From: Neorhodopirellula pilleata
GTDB lineage: Bacteria; Planctomycetota; Planctomycetia; Pirellulales; Pirellulaceae
Direction of reading: 5' to 3'
NCBI RefSeq assembly: GCF_007859915.1
Contig: NZ_SJPM01000002.1
Span: 561,919-625,918 of the forward strand
DNA: 64,000 nucleotides
Below are positions 25,563 through 36,274 of this stretch, piece by piece; position 1 is the stretch's first letter; each line of letters starts with the position of its first letter. The notes under the pieces are model-generated. The model was not told the origin of the DNA. It was given only the letters and a program-made list of their open reading frames with translations, and searched no databases. The translations under genes were made by a program, and so were the position numbers.

Positions 25563-26461
25563 TAACGACGCAAGAATGCGGCGGAAGTTTCGGCGACGAA
25601 AATCGCATCGCGTGGTTCGTTGACAAATAAATGGTCCGCCCGGGGCAATGCGATGATGCTGCAAGCGGGCATGCCGTCGGGATCGTGGATCAAACCCGCG
25701 ATCCGCAACGCGTGATCGAAACTGACGGTTTGATCGACGGGGGAATGGAACGCAAGCACCGGGCATCGGATTTGGTTGAGTGAATCGGCCAAGCGATGAG
25801 AGCGAAAATCGGCGGTCATTTCCTTGCGAATCGTCCAGCTTCGACCGCCGATCGAGACCTCGCCGATCCCTTCGGTGGCGATCGCCGGATTCATCGTTTC
25901 GAGGAGCGTTGCGAGGTGTTGTGTATCGCTCGGGGCGGCGATCGTGACCACCGCAGCAATCCGCGACCGCATCGGCTCGCTCAAGCGGTTGCTTCCGGAA
26001 TGCGGGATCCCTGCGGCGACACCGAGTGACGCGGCACCTCCGAAACTATGTCCGATTAAACCACCGACGGGACCGAGCGAATCGGTGGCAAACGTAATAG
26101 CGGCGGACAAGTCCGCTAGATTGGTGGAGAAACTGGTTCGAGAAAAATCACCGCTGCTACCGCCAAGCCCCGTCATATCGAATCTCAGTACGGCCACGCC
26201 GAGTTCGGCTAGTCGACGTGAAATGCGGGTGATCGCTTTGAGATCTTTGCTGCACGTGAAGCAATGGCTAAAAACGACGGTCGGCACACCGTCGGGCAAG
26301 GGGCCATCGACAACATCATTGGGATCGATCGACGGTCGATCGACGATCCCGGCCAGCCGGAACCCGCTGCCGCCGTCGAATTCGACTCGATAGGATCGTC
26401 GGTGATAGGTTGTTGTCATGGGAGTTACGTGAGCATCGCGGGCACTTGCAAAATGCGTCAT
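25544..26461 (-). CDS. Alpha/beta hydrolase
   Basis: A 305-residue alpha/beta hydrolase of the dienelactone hydrolase/lysophospholipase type. Visible elements are [14 protein letters not shown] (oxyanion region), [15 protein letters not shown], the elbow LIGHSFGGA with the Ser nucleophile near residue 147, a late Asp in [10 protein letters not shown], and the terminal His in LPRADHLF. The ATG at 26461 overlaps the TGA of floA (ATGA), so the two are translationally coupled; a second in-frame ATG lies at 26419. The last codons (QNVF, stop) lie within the right arm of the palindrome at 25529-25557. Confidence 0.8.
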   Translation of the reverse strand: MTHFASARDAHVTPMTTTYHRRSYRVEFDGGSGFRLAGIVDRPSIDPNDVVDGPLPDGVPTVVFSHCFTCSKDLKAITRISRRLAELGVAVLRFDMTGLGGSSGDFSRTSFSTNLADLSAAITFATDSLGPVGGLIGHSFGGAASLGVAAGIPHSGSNRLSEPMRSRIAAVVTIAAPSDTQHLATLLETMNPAIATEGIGEVSIGGRSWTIRKEMTADFRSHRLADSLNQIRCPVLAFHSPVDQTVSFDHALRIAGLIHDPDGMPACSIIALPRADHLFVNEPRDAIFVAETSAAFLRRYAQNVF

Positions 26462-27513
26462 CGATTCAACTCGCGATGCTCATTATTCTTTTCATCATTC
26501 GGGTTGATGATTCGACCTGCCAAGAACGCTTCGGCCATGGCCTTGGGGACTTCGGCTTCGGCCAAAACCAACCGAGATCGGTTTTCGGACACCCGGGCTT
26601 TCATTTGTTGTTCTTGGGCGATCGCCTCGGCGCGGCGACGCTCGGCTTTGGCTCGCGCGACGCGGGTATCGGCTTCCGCTTGATCGCTCTGCAAACGGGC
26701 CCCGATGTTTTCACCGACGTCGATATCGGCGATATCGATCGAAACGATTTCAAAAGCGGTCTGGGCATCGAGTGCCCGCGACAAAACAACCTTCGTAATC
26801 ATGTCGGGGTTCTCCAGCACGTCGAAATGCGACGCGGCCGACCCGATCGAACTGATGATGGCTTCACCGACACGAGCGATGATGGTGTCTTCGGTAGCCC
26901 CGCCGATGAGCTGTTTGATGTTGGTGCGAACGGTGACGCGTGCGCGAACGCGAAGCTCGATCCCGTTCTTGGTGATCGCGCTGAGCGTTGTTTTGCCGCT
27001 GCGTTTTGGATCGGGGCAGTCAATAACTTTGGGATACACACTTGTTTGAACGGCGTCGAGCACGTCGCGGCCGGCCAGATCGATTGCGGCAGCCTGGTCA
27101 AAATCCAATGCGATCTGCGCACGGTGAGCGGCAATGATGGCGTGAATCACGTTCATCACGTTTCCACCAGCGAGGTAGTGGGCTTCCAACCGATGGGTGC
27201 TGATTCCCGAGTCGCGTCCGATGTCGAGTTTTGCCTGTGCCGCCATCACCTTAGCTTGGACGATGACATTCGGATTGACCTTGGTGAAATGCATTCGAAT
27301 GAGGTTGACCAATTTCACGTCCGCGTCGGACATGAACGCTTGGAACCACAGCTTGCCGTACTTGACGAAGAAGAATCCCAAAATCAAGGCGGCAAATAGC
27401 ACGACCAGGAACGCGACAATGATGACGATCCCGTAATCCGACGGTTCCTGTTCGGGAAGCGGAAAGCCTTGTGCGACGATAAGCGAATGAAACACGTGGT
27501 GAATCTTTTGCAA
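26458..27513 (-). CDS. floA: FloA-type flotillin-like membrane scaffold protein
   Basis: A 351-residue FloA (YqfA) family protein. One N-terminal membrane hairpin is visible ([21 protein letters not shown], residues ~29-49). The SPFH/PHB-like core follows ([22 protein letters not shown]), and then a long Ala/Glu-rich coiled coil (~250-330) with [20 protein letters not shown]. FloA assembles membrane microdomains and affects fluidity. The longest frame starts with TTG at 27513, without a good ribosome site; a GTG six codons in is an alternative. It ends in ATGA overlap with a hydrolase. Confidence 0.88.
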   Translation of the reverse strand: MQKIHHVFHSLIVAQGFPLPEQEPSDYGIVIIVAFLVVLFAALILGFFFVKYGKLWFQAFMSDADVKLVNLIRMHFTKVNPNVIVQAKVMAAQAKLDIGRDSGISTHRLEAHYLAGGNVMNVIHAIIAAHRAQIALDFDQAAAIDLAGRDVLDAVQTSVYPKVIDCPDPKRSGKTTLSAITKNGIELRVRARVTVRTNIKQLIGGATEDTIIARVGEAIISSIGSAASHFDVLENPDMITKVVLSRALDAQTAFEIVSIDIADIDVGENIGARLQSDQAEADTRVARAKAERRRAEAIAQEQQMKARVSENRSRLVLAEAEVPKAMAEAFLAGRIINPNDEKNNEHRELNR

Positions 27514-27700
27514 GAAGGAAGGTCAGGTGCCAGCAATGGCGAATGTCTGTGACCGGCGGCGGATCGCGGCAAGCGATACCGGCAGGACATCTTACCCGAT
27601 CGTCACCCCTGCGTGGAGCCAGTCCATTCCCACTTCGTTCGCGAACCTGCTATCATTCGACCTCCTCTTTCACTCCCACCCCCACACCATTTGACCCTCA

Positions 27701-29500
27701 ATGGCTGCTAATTCCGACGATTTTGACAACGACATCACGACTCCCGCTGACAATCCGATCGCGCCTGGTCAGCCGGTGATCAGCGAGAAAGTTCTCGCCG
27801 ACCGGGAACTGCTTCGTAAAGCGCAAGCCGAAGGCAAGACACTCGGTGCGTATGTCAAGTTATCCGGACCGGGTTGGTTGCAAAGCGCGATTACGCTCGG
27901 TGGTGGATCACTCGCCGGGTCACTATTCCTGGGCGTATTGGGCGGAACGTCGATGCTGTGGTTGCAGATCGTCGCGATCATCTTGGGCGTCGTGATGCTC
28001 TCGGCGATCAGCTACGTGACGCTGTCGACCGGTCGGCGTCCGTTCGAAGCGATCAACTCGGAGATCAATCCGGCGTTGGGTTGGGGATGGTTGATTGCGA
28101 CGGTGATGGCGAACATGATTTTTTGTATGCCGCAGTTCAGCCTTTGCTATGACGCGCTGGATAAAAACCTTTCGACGCTTGGAGGCGGTGACGGACTTGG
28201 CGGATCCGCTGCGGCAAAGTGGACTGTGACGGCGGCCTTGCTGTTTGCCGCCGGTTTCATCGTTTTGCTCAATATCAAACAAGGCAAAGCGGCCAAGTTC
28301 TTTGATCGTTTCCTGAAGGCGCTCATCGGGATGGTCGTAATTTGTTTTTTCGGCGTCGCGATCCTTTTGTTTGCCAAAGGCGAAGTGAACGTGGGAGCGG
28401 TGATCGCTGGGATGATTCCTGACTTCTCGCAGTTCCTTTCTCCGGCGGGCGAACTTCGAGGCTTAGTCGACGGGTTGTCGCCCGAAGGCGAATCGTTTTG
28501 GCGAACGAAGTTGATGGGAACACAACGAAACGTAATGATCGCGGCGATCGCGACGGCCGTCGGGATCAATATGACGTTTCTGTTGCCCTATTCAATGCTT
28601 GCGCGAGGTTGGGACAAGCCGTTCCGAGGTTTGGCGCGATTCGACTTGTCGACCGGGATGGCGATTCCGTTCGTATTGGTGACAAGTTGCGTCGTGATTG
28701 CCGCAGCGGCATCGTTCCACAATCGAATCGACGATCAACTCGCGTCCACCGACCCGGTCGTGATGCAGCAATCGCCCACATTCAAAGATGTCCGCAATAG
28801 CTTGACTGCTCGAGTCGATTCGACGCTCGGTGACGCAGCGGCAACGACGAGCGAGGAGGCCAAGTTGGCGATGGTGGCGGCGTTACCCGAAGATGAAAAA
28901 CGACTTGCGTCGGCACTGGTGAAACGGAACGCGTTTCAGTTGTCACAAACGCTCGCGCCACTCTTGGGCGAAGGCAATGCCAAGTTGGTGTTCGGGTTGG
29001 GTGTATTCGGGATGGGGTTCTCGACGATCATCATCTTGATGTTGATCAACGGATACGCGTTCCGCGAAATGTTCGGCAGACCGGACAGTCAGGCGTTGTT
29101 CATCACCGGTGTCTTGGTCGCCGGAATGTCCGGGGCGAGCTGGGTGTGGCTGTGGACCGATGACGCGACACGATTTTGGTTGGCAATCTTCGCGAGTACG
29201 TTCGCGGCGATGTTGTTGCCGATCGCGTACGTGACGTTCTTCTTGATGATGAACAGCGACCGGATCCTGGGGGACGAACGTCCGACCGGCGGCAGCCGCT
29301 TGGTGTGGAATATCTTGATGGGCTTGGCGGTGCTCGGTGCGACCGCCGCTGCCGCGACCGCCATGTATGACAAGGCGATCGATCAAGAAAACCCCGCCGC
29401 GTTTCCCACCGTGCTGACCATTTTGATCGTTTACACGATCGCAGTCATCGCGGGCTTTTTCGTACGGCGGGATACCGGTTCTACTTCAACAACTCGTTGA
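27701..29500 (+). CDS. NRAMP-like divalent metal/cation transporter
   Basis: A 599-residue polytopic membrane protein of the NRAMP-like family found in planctomycetes. The conserved signature GPGWLQSAITLGGGSLAGS lies near residue 55. About eleven or twelve hydrophobic segments run to the C-terminus. A soluble stretch (~360-420) sits in an extracellular or periplasmic loop. The usual NRAMP DPGN motif is not obvious in helix 1, so the transported ion is uncertain. The 3' end overlaps the convergent gene at 29481 by 20 bases. Confidence 0.75.
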   Translation: MAANSDDFDNDITTPADNPIAPGQPVISEKVLADRELLRKAQAEGKTLGAYVKLSGPGWLQSAITLGGGSLAGSLFLGVLGGTSMLWLQIVAIILGVVMLSAISYVTLSTGRRPFEAINSEINPALGWGWLIATVMANMIFCMPQFSLCYDALDKNLSTLGGGDGLGGSAAAKWTVTAALLFAAGFIVLLNIKQGKAAKFFDRFLKALIGMVVICFFGVAILLFAKGEVNVGAVIAGMIPDFSQFLSPAGELRGLVDGLSPEGESFWRTKLMGTQRNVMIAAIATAVGINMTFLLPYSMLARGWDKPFRGLARFDLSTGMAIPFVLVTSCVVIAAAASFHNRIDDQLASTDPVVMQQSPTFKDVRNSLTARVDSTLGDAAATTSEEAKLAMVAALPEDEKRLASALVKRNAFQLSQTLAPLLGEGNAKLVFGLGVFGMGFSTIIILMLINGYAFREMFGRPDSQALFITGVLVAGMSGASWVWLWTDDATRFWLAIFASTFAAMLLPIAYVTFFLMMNSDRILGDERPTGGSRLVWNILMGLAVLGATAAAATAMYDKAIDQENPAAFPTVLTILIVYTIAVIAGFFVRRDTGSTSTTR

Positions 29501-31442
29501 TCGCGTCTTCGAGTTCCGCTTCGCGGACGTTATGACGAACGACGCGTCCTTTGGAATCGATCAACATCATCGTCGGCAACGTTTGCACACCAAACTGACG
29601 TGACAGGGGGCTGCCCTCGAGCCCTCCGTCTTCGTAAAGCTGAGTCCAAGGCAGCGAGGTTTCACGCAGGAATTCGATCGCCTGTTCACGACTGTTGTCG
29701 ATGTTCACGCCGACCAATTGCAAGCCGGCTTTTTGATAGCGGGCTTGCAAACCACGCAGTCGTTTCATGTCTTGTTTGCATGGTTCGCACCACGTCGCCC
29801 AGTAATGCAGCACAACCGGGCGGCCGCGCAATTGCGAGAGTTGAAACGGCTTGCCTTGGATGGTCTGGCCTTCCAACTCGACTTCTTTGCCGACCGATTC
29901 CAAACGGCGAACCGCTCCGGCGGCGCGTTCGGCTTCGTCGGTGCCTCGGAAATCGCGAACGACTTCTTTGTAGTATCCGAGTGCTTCGGTTTCTTGGTCT
30001 TCGAATTCCTTACTCAGTCCGAGTTGCAATTTCGCCTGCGCGGTTTCGCGGGCTTTGGGATATCGGTCGGCAAAATCGTTGAGTTCGCCCAACCACCATT
30101 CTTGAATCTTGGCAAAATCGGCGTCTGGGCTTTGACGTGCGATGTACTCGGTACCGATGAGCTGATACTCGGTGTATGCCCGCAAGGCTTCGCTTTGGGT
30201 GCCTTTCATTTGTGCCAGTGACGTCGCCAGTTTTTGCAAACGAGCGAGTCCATCGGGATACGCTCCGCTTTGAACGGCGACACTGACCGTGTCGACCAAT
30301 TGGCGAGTCCATGTGTCGCGTTCTTCGGAGGTCGCAGCTGAAGTGACGAGCTTTTCCACGACGTCGGCGCGACGCTCGTTCAAGACCGCGACTTCCTTCG
30401 CGTCGGTGGCCCGAGCCAGCTTGCCGTCGATTGATTCGAGGGCGGCGACAAGTTCTTGTGTTTGAGTATCGCCCACGCTCGATTCGGACGCGGGACCGGA
30501 TGTTATTCCGTTGGGTGAGAAGAACGTCCCGCCGCTTTGAGCGATCGGTTCGCCCACTTCGGAAACGACGGGCAGATCGATCAGTTTCCAGGCGTCGTCG
30601 ATGCGAACGATCGTTCCGACCATCAGTTGCCCCGACGCAGCCTGTTTGCCACCGTCGAACATTGCGACGGCGTTTTCGTAAGCGATCACGTCCTTTTCGA
30701 ATCCGTTCTCACCGGCGGGCACCACGCCCGGGACGGCCGACGCGAATTGTAACCATTTCGTTTCCTGGCCGATCACTTTTTGTGAATCGGCGAAACTCTT
30801 GAAGGTGGACGCGGCCCGCGATGCTTTGCGGACAAGCGATTCGAGTAAGTCTTCCGAAACGCCTGCCGATTTCAGCTCGCTCGGCGTGGCCAAAAGAATC
30901 GCGAAGCGGTTGGCGTCTTGCGATGCCAGTGCGGCGACGAGTTCTTTAGTCGCTTCCTCGGCCGAAATCATTTTCCAGCGATCGATTTGGCCGTCTTCGT
31001 TTGTATCAAGTCCCCAGCGTGTTCCGCCGGTAGCCATCCAGCGGTACTGGTCGGCTTTCCCGTTAAAATTCGCGTCAACGTCGCGATAGACCTCGACGCC
31101 GTAGAGAAAATAGCTCCAAAGGTCGATCTTTTTGTCACCATTGGTGTCGGCGAACCGGCGGAGCATCGAACCGTCGGCGGCGACGACTTCCCAACCCGAC
31201 CAGTCCTTGCGTTCGATGTCGCGTACCGTGCAGCGATCAGCTTGTGCGTCGTCGACGATTTGGTACTCAACGTCTGACTGAACCGGTTTGAGCCCCAAAG
31301 CAGCCTTCGCCGAGGGCGGTGCGGCCCAACTCGGAGTGGCACAGCACGAAATAAGGACTGAAAAAAGGCACCAGGTCGAGTGAGCCCGCAGACGACCGTG
31401 TCTTGCGGGTAACGATAAATAGCTGACAGTCGGAACGTCCAT
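29481..31442 (-). CDS. Secreted TlpA-type thioredoxin-like protein with EF-hand-like loops
   Basis: A 653-residue protein exported by an N-terminal signal (hydrophobic WCLFSVLISCC, Ala-rich site SWAAP). Residues ~95-165 contain three acidic loops of EF-hand or dockerin type (DTNGDKKIDLW, DANFNGKADQY, DTNEDGQIDRW). A long helical region follows. The C-terminal ~140 residues form a TlpA/redoxin domain with WATWCEPCKQDM, a WCxxC redox centre. Such proteins act as periplasmic thiol-disulfide reductases. The Ca-binding role of the loops is inferred from pattern. Confidence 0.82.
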   Translation of the reverse strand: MDVPTVSYLSLPARHGRLRAHSTWCLFSVLISCCATPSWAAPPSAKAALGLKPVQSDVEYQIVDDAQADRCTVRDIERKDWSGWEVVAADGSMLRRFADTNGDKKIDLWSYFLYGVEVYRDVDANFNGKADQYRWMATGGTRWGLDTNEDGQIDRWKMISAEEATKELVAALASQDANRFAILLATPSELKSAGVSEDLLESLVRKASRAASTFKSFADSQKVIGQETKWLQFASAVPGVVPAGENGFEKDVIAYENAVAMFDGGKQAASGQLMVGTIVRIDDAWKLIDLPVVSEVGEPIAQSGGTFFSPNGITSGPASESSVGDTQTQELVAALESIDGKLARATDAKEVAVLNERRADVVEKLVTSAATSEERDTWTRQLVDTVSVAVQSGAYPDGLARLQKLATSLAQMKGTQSEALRAYTEYQLIGTEYIARQSPDADFAKIQEWWLGELNDFADRYPKARETAQAKLQLGLSKEFEDQETEALGYYKEVVRDFRGTDEAERAAGAVRRLESVGKEVELEGQTIQGKPFQLSQLRGRPVVLHYWATWCEPCKQDMKRLRGLQARYQKAGLQLVGVNIDNSREQAIEFLRETSLPWTQLYEDGGLEGSPLSRQFGVQTLPTMMLIDSKGRVVRHNVREAELEDAINELLK

Positions 31443-31580
31443 CGCTGGGTGATACTTTCGTGGCTGTGGAGGTGAGTGCCGAAGCGGTACTTAGACGACA
31501 GCCCCGATCATTCCTGCAAAGACGTTTTCGAATCAAGGTCAGTTCGGGAATTTGATGAGTTCTTTCGTTGTTGTCACGAT

Positions 31581-33377
31581 CTACTGGATCGGCACGCACT
31601 GGCTCGGTTCATCAGCTTGGTCGAAATGCAATGCGATGGCTGTTCGTTCGGTCGTCAACGGGGCATTGGCCAACATTCGGCGGACCGCCGCCAGAGGACT
31701 GCGATTTGATTCTCGCAATGCTTTTTGAACGGCCGAACCGATTCGGTTTTGTGCCGATTGGCTGCGGGTGTCGGCCGGCAAGGAATCGTCTTCCTTCACG
31801 CCCATCCAATCGTGACCGGTCACCATTAAGACTTCGCCGGGTTGCAATACGGTATCGCGAATCTCAACCGATTGACGCCCCATGAACTCGTCGGGACGCA
31901 ATCGATTGGCGGATCCCATTCCGACGGGGCGAAACCCGTATTTGGAAACGACCAACGTGGACCAATCACCGACCGAAGCGATCTCACAGTGCCCCGTTTC
32001 GGGATCGGTATGTGCGTACATCAACGACAAGTTGGGTTCCCCATTCTCATCGAAGGCTCCGTCGCGGACCTGCAACATGGTCGCGAGTACTCGCATGACG
32101 GCGTCACCGGGTGTGTGTCGATAACACGCGTGTGCTTGCAAGGCGGCCCGTGCGACGGTGGCATCGAGTGTGGATGTCATGTTCATCGGACCGACATCGC
32201 CCCGGTCGTGTTGACAGATCGACATCGAAAGCACCCCGTCGGGTAAAACATCCCAATGATGCCAACTCTGTGCGATCGCCAACGGCGATTCGATCATCGC
32301 GTCGATCGACCACTGCGGCGCGAGTCGTTCGCCGATCGGAAGCGTGTCATGCTGCCAATCGGACAACTGATTCGTCCAATCCGCCAAAGTTGGTTTCGGG
32401 AAGTTCACCCTCGCCGGGCGGGGATCGACCGCCGTCGCGTTGATACGGACATCGTCGTACTCGTATACTTGGCGATTGTCTTCTGCCGACGCTTCGAGTT
32501 CAAAATCGCCCGGCATGGCGACGCTCAAACGTGTTGAAGGGGTGGCGTCAGCGGCTCCCGCAGCGATGATCGTTTGGGCCACGTGCGAGGCGGCGAGGCG
32601 AGCCGATGCCGTATGCCAATCTTGGAACTCGGCAATCTCTTTGCCGAACAACCACATCGTCCCGATCGGCAACTCGATATCTCCCAAGCATAAACAGATG
32701 CCAGATGCGAACGGTTCAGGTGATCGATAAAGATCCATCCCACCGGCGCGCAGGTCGTTGACAGCGACGATTCCTTGGATCATCGCTTCGAGATCGCCCC
32801 GGGCCCCACGCAGCGGTCTCACTGATCCTAGCCGTTTGAGCGGCGACAACCCAAACACAAACCGGGTCGCCAGGACCTCGGTGGGCTCATCAAGCATGTA
32901 TACGGCGGCGGCTTGGGTGCCGGTCGCCATGGTCGCATCGGCCAACACTCGCGAAACCTGATCGACACAATGAACCCTTGACGATTGCGAAGCGATGACG
33001 GCCGCTCTTGCCGCCAATTCGGCCTGCTGTGAAGTCATGAGATGATGTTGTCGCTGCAACTGATCGGCAAGCAGGGTCGCTGCTTGGGCGAGCCCCTGTG
33101 CCTGATTCGGTGTGACCGCAAACGGCGTTCGACGCTCGTCCACCGGATCGATCGGTGTGCCCGGATCGATTCTCAACCCGGTGGCGTCGGAATAGGCTCG
33201 CCAAAAACTTGCGACGACTTCGGTGGGGTCGCACGAATCCTCCAACAAGAACGCTTCGTCGATGGTGGTTTGCATCTTGGTCATGACGTCACTAAAGGCT
33301 CGTTCGCCGTGAGATGATTCGTGGCAGGAATTCTCGGGACGCAGAAGCTTGAGGTAAGAAGGAGGAGGTGTTGACAC
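31581..33377 (-). CDS. GAF/PP2C (SpoIIE-like) phosphatase
   Basis: A 598-residue soluble protein. Residues ~100-290 resemble a GAF-type sensor region (VADATMATGTQAAAVYMLDE, PIGTMWLFGKEIAEFQDWH). Residues ~310-580 resemble a SpoIIE/PP2C phosphatase domain, with DVLPDGVLSMSICQHDRGDVGPM near 380, LMYAHTDPETGHCEIASVGD near 475, and VLMVTGHDWMGV near 535. The metal-binding Asp residues are not all in the usual positions, so activity is not assured. It would reverse phosphorylation by the local Ser/Thr kinases or act on an anti-sigma system; this is inferred. Confidence 0.7.
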   Translation of the reverse strand: MSTPPPSYLKLLRPENSCHESSHGERAFSDVMTKMQTTIDEAFLLEDSCDPTEVVASFWRAYSDATGLRIDPGTPIDPVDERRTPFAVTPNQAQGLAQAATLLADQLQRQHHLMTSQQAELAARAAVIASQSSRVHCVDQVSRVLADATMATGTQAAAVYMLDEPTEVLATRFVFGLSPLKRLGSVRPLRGARGDLEAMIQGIVAVNDLRAGGMDLYRSPEPFASGICLCLGDIELPIGTMWLFGKEIAEFQDWHTASARLAASHVAQTIIAAGAADATPSTRLSVAMPGDFELEASAEDNRQVYEYDDVRINATAVDPRPARVNFPKPTLADWTNQLSDWQHDTLPIGERLAPQWSIDAMIESPLAIAQSWHHWDVLPDGVLSMSICQHDRGDVGPMNMTSTLDATVARAALQAHACYRHTPGDAVMRVLATMLQVRDGAFDENGEPNLSLMYAHTDPETGHCEIASVGDWSTLVVSKYGFRPVGMGSANRLRPDEFMGRQSVEIRDTVLQPGEVLMVTGHDWMGVKEDDSLPADTRSQSAQNRIGSAVQKALRESNRSPLAAVRRMLANAPLTTERTAIALHFDQADEPSQCVPIQ

Positions 33378-33619
33378 AATAAGAGCAGCTCGACACGAGT
33401 AGCTTGATGGAAACCGACGAAACGCGTAACGGACGATGAAACATCATTCGCACATTCCCTTGTTCCATCAGCTAGCCGATCGAATCCGATCGACACCCGC
33501 CAACGGCCGCGTACCTCAAAGTTCGGCAAACCGGCCCGGCTTCGCTGAGTCGATCATCCGTTAAACTTCACCAAGATCACCGGGGCGATGGCGCATCCGG
33601 AATAAACGGTGGGACACGG
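33378..33619. other. Spacer without a gene
   Basis: About 240 bases between hrpB and the phosphatase gene on the same strand. No repeat or hairpin is recognised. It probably contains the promoter of the phosphatase gene. Confidence 0.3.
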
Positions 33620-36247
33620 CTATACGACGTCACGTGGCTTGAGCCCATTGACGGTGGCTTTGGCCGCTAACGGATCTTCCGGCCAGAAATGCTTCGGGTA
33701 CCTGCGACGCAGTTCCTTGCGGATCTCGCCGTAGGTCGTTGCCCAGAAACTGGCCAAATCCTCAGTGATTTGTTGAGCGCGTCGATTCGGACCGAGCAAG
33801 TGCATTTGCACGTTAACTCTTCCGAAAAGAATTCGTGGCGTGCTCGTCCAACCGAAGCATTCTTGGATCTTCGCCTCGATCCAAGGCGGCTTGCCGGCAA
33901 CATAATGAACGGCCGCACGATTGCCGCTCGGCAACGTCAAGTGCGTCGGTGCCTCTCGCTGGACGATTTGCCATCGTTCATAACCGATCACTCCAACCAG
34001 ATAATCTTTCCATGGTGCCTTGCGAAGTTCCGCAAACGAGGTGCGACCGGCGCACAGTTCCATTAAGACCGATCGAAGGATCGATTGCGGATCCAATGAT
34101 GATTGCGAATCGGCAGTTGTCCGCAAATCGCCAGATGCCTGCGAATCGATCATTGAAGGAGGTGCCGAGCGGCACACCAACGCAAGACGTTGCAAGATCA
34201 CAGCCACCGATTCTTCCCGATTCGAAGCCGAGTTGGGACCGATCCGCGCGAGAGTCTCGTCGGTTTCAATCTCCTGCAATGCCGCTTGATACAAACAAGC
34301 TTGCGTTTGAGAATTCGGCTCGACCTTCGCAGGAGTTTCGTTCAAGATCAAATCGATATATTGACGCACCTTACGACATCGCAGCGATTGACCGGCCGGG
34401 TCGAAGTCGACTTGAACTTCCTCGACAATGGCTTCCTTGTCCAACCATGATTCCGCGATCGTGACCGCAGCCCGGACTCGAGACTCCTTGCCGCCACCGT
34501 CGACGTCGTAGCACAGCATCAACGGCGCACCGGTCGCAGTGGCGTCGAATCGCTTCAATCCGAATACGCCGCGGCCCCCGACCATCCGTCCTCGATCCGG
34601 GTCGTCGCTACGTCGCAGGACGACACGATCGGGATATGCCGCCAACAATGCTCGCGACCAGTCCGAATCTTCGTCGGTGCCTCGCGAGGCGTCGCGATCG
34701 GTTCCGGGTTCCCGTTCGCCGATCGTTCGTTCGATTTGGCGAGCGACCGAACGGATCGTTTCAATTAATCCGCTGCGTGACTTATCCTTCCGCACCAAAT
34801 CAATCTTCTCCGTCAACGACAAACGATCACGGTTCTCCAATGGATCACGTTCACTCAATAACGCTGCAGCCATGGCCACATCAGCGACAGGAAGTCGACC
34901 CAACGCCTCAATGACAAACTTGGCGATTCGCGGATGCAGCGGCAAGGAGGACATCGATCGTCCGATCGCGGTGATCCGGCCGGCGGCATCGATCGCGCCG
35001 AGCTGCCGTAGCAAGTCATGTGCTGCAACCAACGAATGCACCGGAGGCGGCGTCAGCCAACGGATCGTCGACAGATCGTTCTCGCCCAATCCGGCCAACA
35101 ACAAAACGATGCCGCTGAGATCATCTCGTTGAATCTCCGGGCGGTCGTAGGACGGCCGAGACGACGTGGCTTCCTTCGCCCACAATCGCACGCACAAACC
35201 GGGGCCCGTTCGGCCGGCGCGGCCGGCACGTTGATCGGCGGAGGCTTGCGAGATCGGCGTGACTTCCAAACGTGACAAACCGAGTCGCGAATCCATGATT
35301 GACGTCTTCGCCAAACCGCTATCGACGACGGCGGTCACGCCTTCGACGGTTACGGAGGTCTCGGCGATATTGGTGGTCAGGATGATCTTTCGCTGGCCGG
35401 CATGTGTCCGCAACGCGGCGTCTTGCAATTGAGGAGAGAGTCCGCCGTGAAGCGTATGGATCGCGAGTCCACTGGGACGCCCCATGGCCGCATAATTTGC
35501 CAAGTCAATTGACTCGAGAACGCGCTTCGCACGTTCGATCTCACCTACGCCGGGCAAGAAAGCAAGCACATGACCATCGGTTTGCTCGAGCGCGACCCGA
35601 ATGCCCTCGGAGATTCGATTTTCGATTCGGTCGTGCAAGGAACTTGGACGATAGATCGTCTCGACCGGAAAAGATCGGCCTTCGGATTCCAAACACATCG
35701 CAAGAGGTTGGTCCGGTTCGGCTTGTGCGTCCAAAAAGTCAGCGATCGGTTTGGGATCCAAGGTCGCCGACATCACAATCAAACGCAAGTCGTCACGCAA
35801 AGTCGCGCGCAAACGAGCGGTCAGAGCCAACGCCACGTCCAGATCGAGTGTGCGTTCGTGGAATTCATCCAACACGACGCATCCGACGTTTTCCAACAAC
35901 GGATCGGTTTGCATCCGTCGCAAGAACATTCCCGTTGTCATCAGCACTACTCGGGTGGCGGCGGACTCTTTGCGGTCCAAACGCACGTGATAACCGTAAG
36001 TTTGGCCGATCGACTCACCATGTTGTTGAGCCAGCCACGACGCCACCGATCGGGCGGCGAGTCGACGCGGTTGAATGACCCAAATCTGTTTGGCGTCAGC
36101 GGCTTGATCAACGCCACCGTGGCCGAGGATCGCCGGTGGCACGCCGGTGGTTTTGCCCGCCCCCGGGGGTGCTTTAAGGACGACGGCTTGCCCGAGATTC
36201 AACGCCGTACACAGCGGCTCGATGATGACTTCAATAGGCAGGGGCAA
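33620..36247 (-). CDS. hrpB: ATP-dependent helicase HrpB
   Basis: An 875-residue DEAH-type RNA helicase of the HrpB family. N-terminal motifs are APPGAGKTTGVP (Walker A, residue ~27), VLDEFHER (DEAH variant characteristic of HrpB, near 127) and VMSATLD. The second RecA-like domain contains TNIAETSVTVEGV, SQASADQRAGRAGRTGPGLCVRLW and the winged-helix region. The HrpB C-terminal domain extends to ~860 residues and ends with FWPEDPLAAKAT. It is probably the last gene of a minus-strand cluster, 27 bases after the receiver-kinase gene. Its physiological RNA substrate is not known. Confidence 0.95.
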   Translation of the reverse strand: MPLPIEVIIEPLCTALNLGQAVVLKAPPGAGKTTGVPPAILGHGGVDQAADAKQIWVIQPRRLAARSVASWLAQQHGESIGQTYGYHVRLDRKESAATRVVLMTTGMFLRRMQTDPLLENVGCVVLDEFHERTLDLDVALALTARLRATLRDDLRLIVMSATLDPKPIADFLDAQAEPDQPLAMCLESEGRSFPVETIYRPSSLHDRIENRISEGIRVALEQTDGHVLAFLPGVGEIERAKRVLESIDLANYAAMGRPSGLAIHTLHGGLSPQLQDAALRTHAGQRKIILTTNIAETSVTVEGVTAVVDSGLAKTSIMDSRLGLSRLEVTPISQASADQRAGRAGRTGPGLCVRLWAKEATSSRPSYDRPEIQRDDLSGIVLLLAGLGENDLSTIRWLTPPPVHSLVAAHDLLRQLGAIDAAGRITAIGRSMSSLPLHPRIAKFVIEALGRLPVADVAMAAALLSERDPLENRDRLSLTEKIDLVRKDKSRSGLIETIRSVARQIERTIGEREPGTDRDASRGTDEDSDWSRALLAAYPDRVVLRRSDDPDRGRMVGGRGVFGLKRFDATATGAPLMLCYDVDGGGKESRVRAAVTIAESWLDKEAIVEEVQVDFDPAGQSLRCRKVRQYIDLILNETPAKVEPNSQTQACLYQAALQEIETDETLARIGPNSASNREESVAVILQRLALVCRSAPPSMIDSQASGDLRTTADSQSSLDPQSILRSVLMELCAGRTSFAELRKAPWKDYLVGVIGYERWQIVQREAPTHLTLPSGNRAAVHYVAGKPPWIEAKIQECFGWTSTPRILFGRVNVQMHLLGPNRRAQQITEDLASFWATTYGEIRKELRRRYPKHFWPEDPLAAKATVNGLKPRDVV

Positions 36248-36274
36248 GCTGAATTTCCAGAGTTTGAATTGTCC

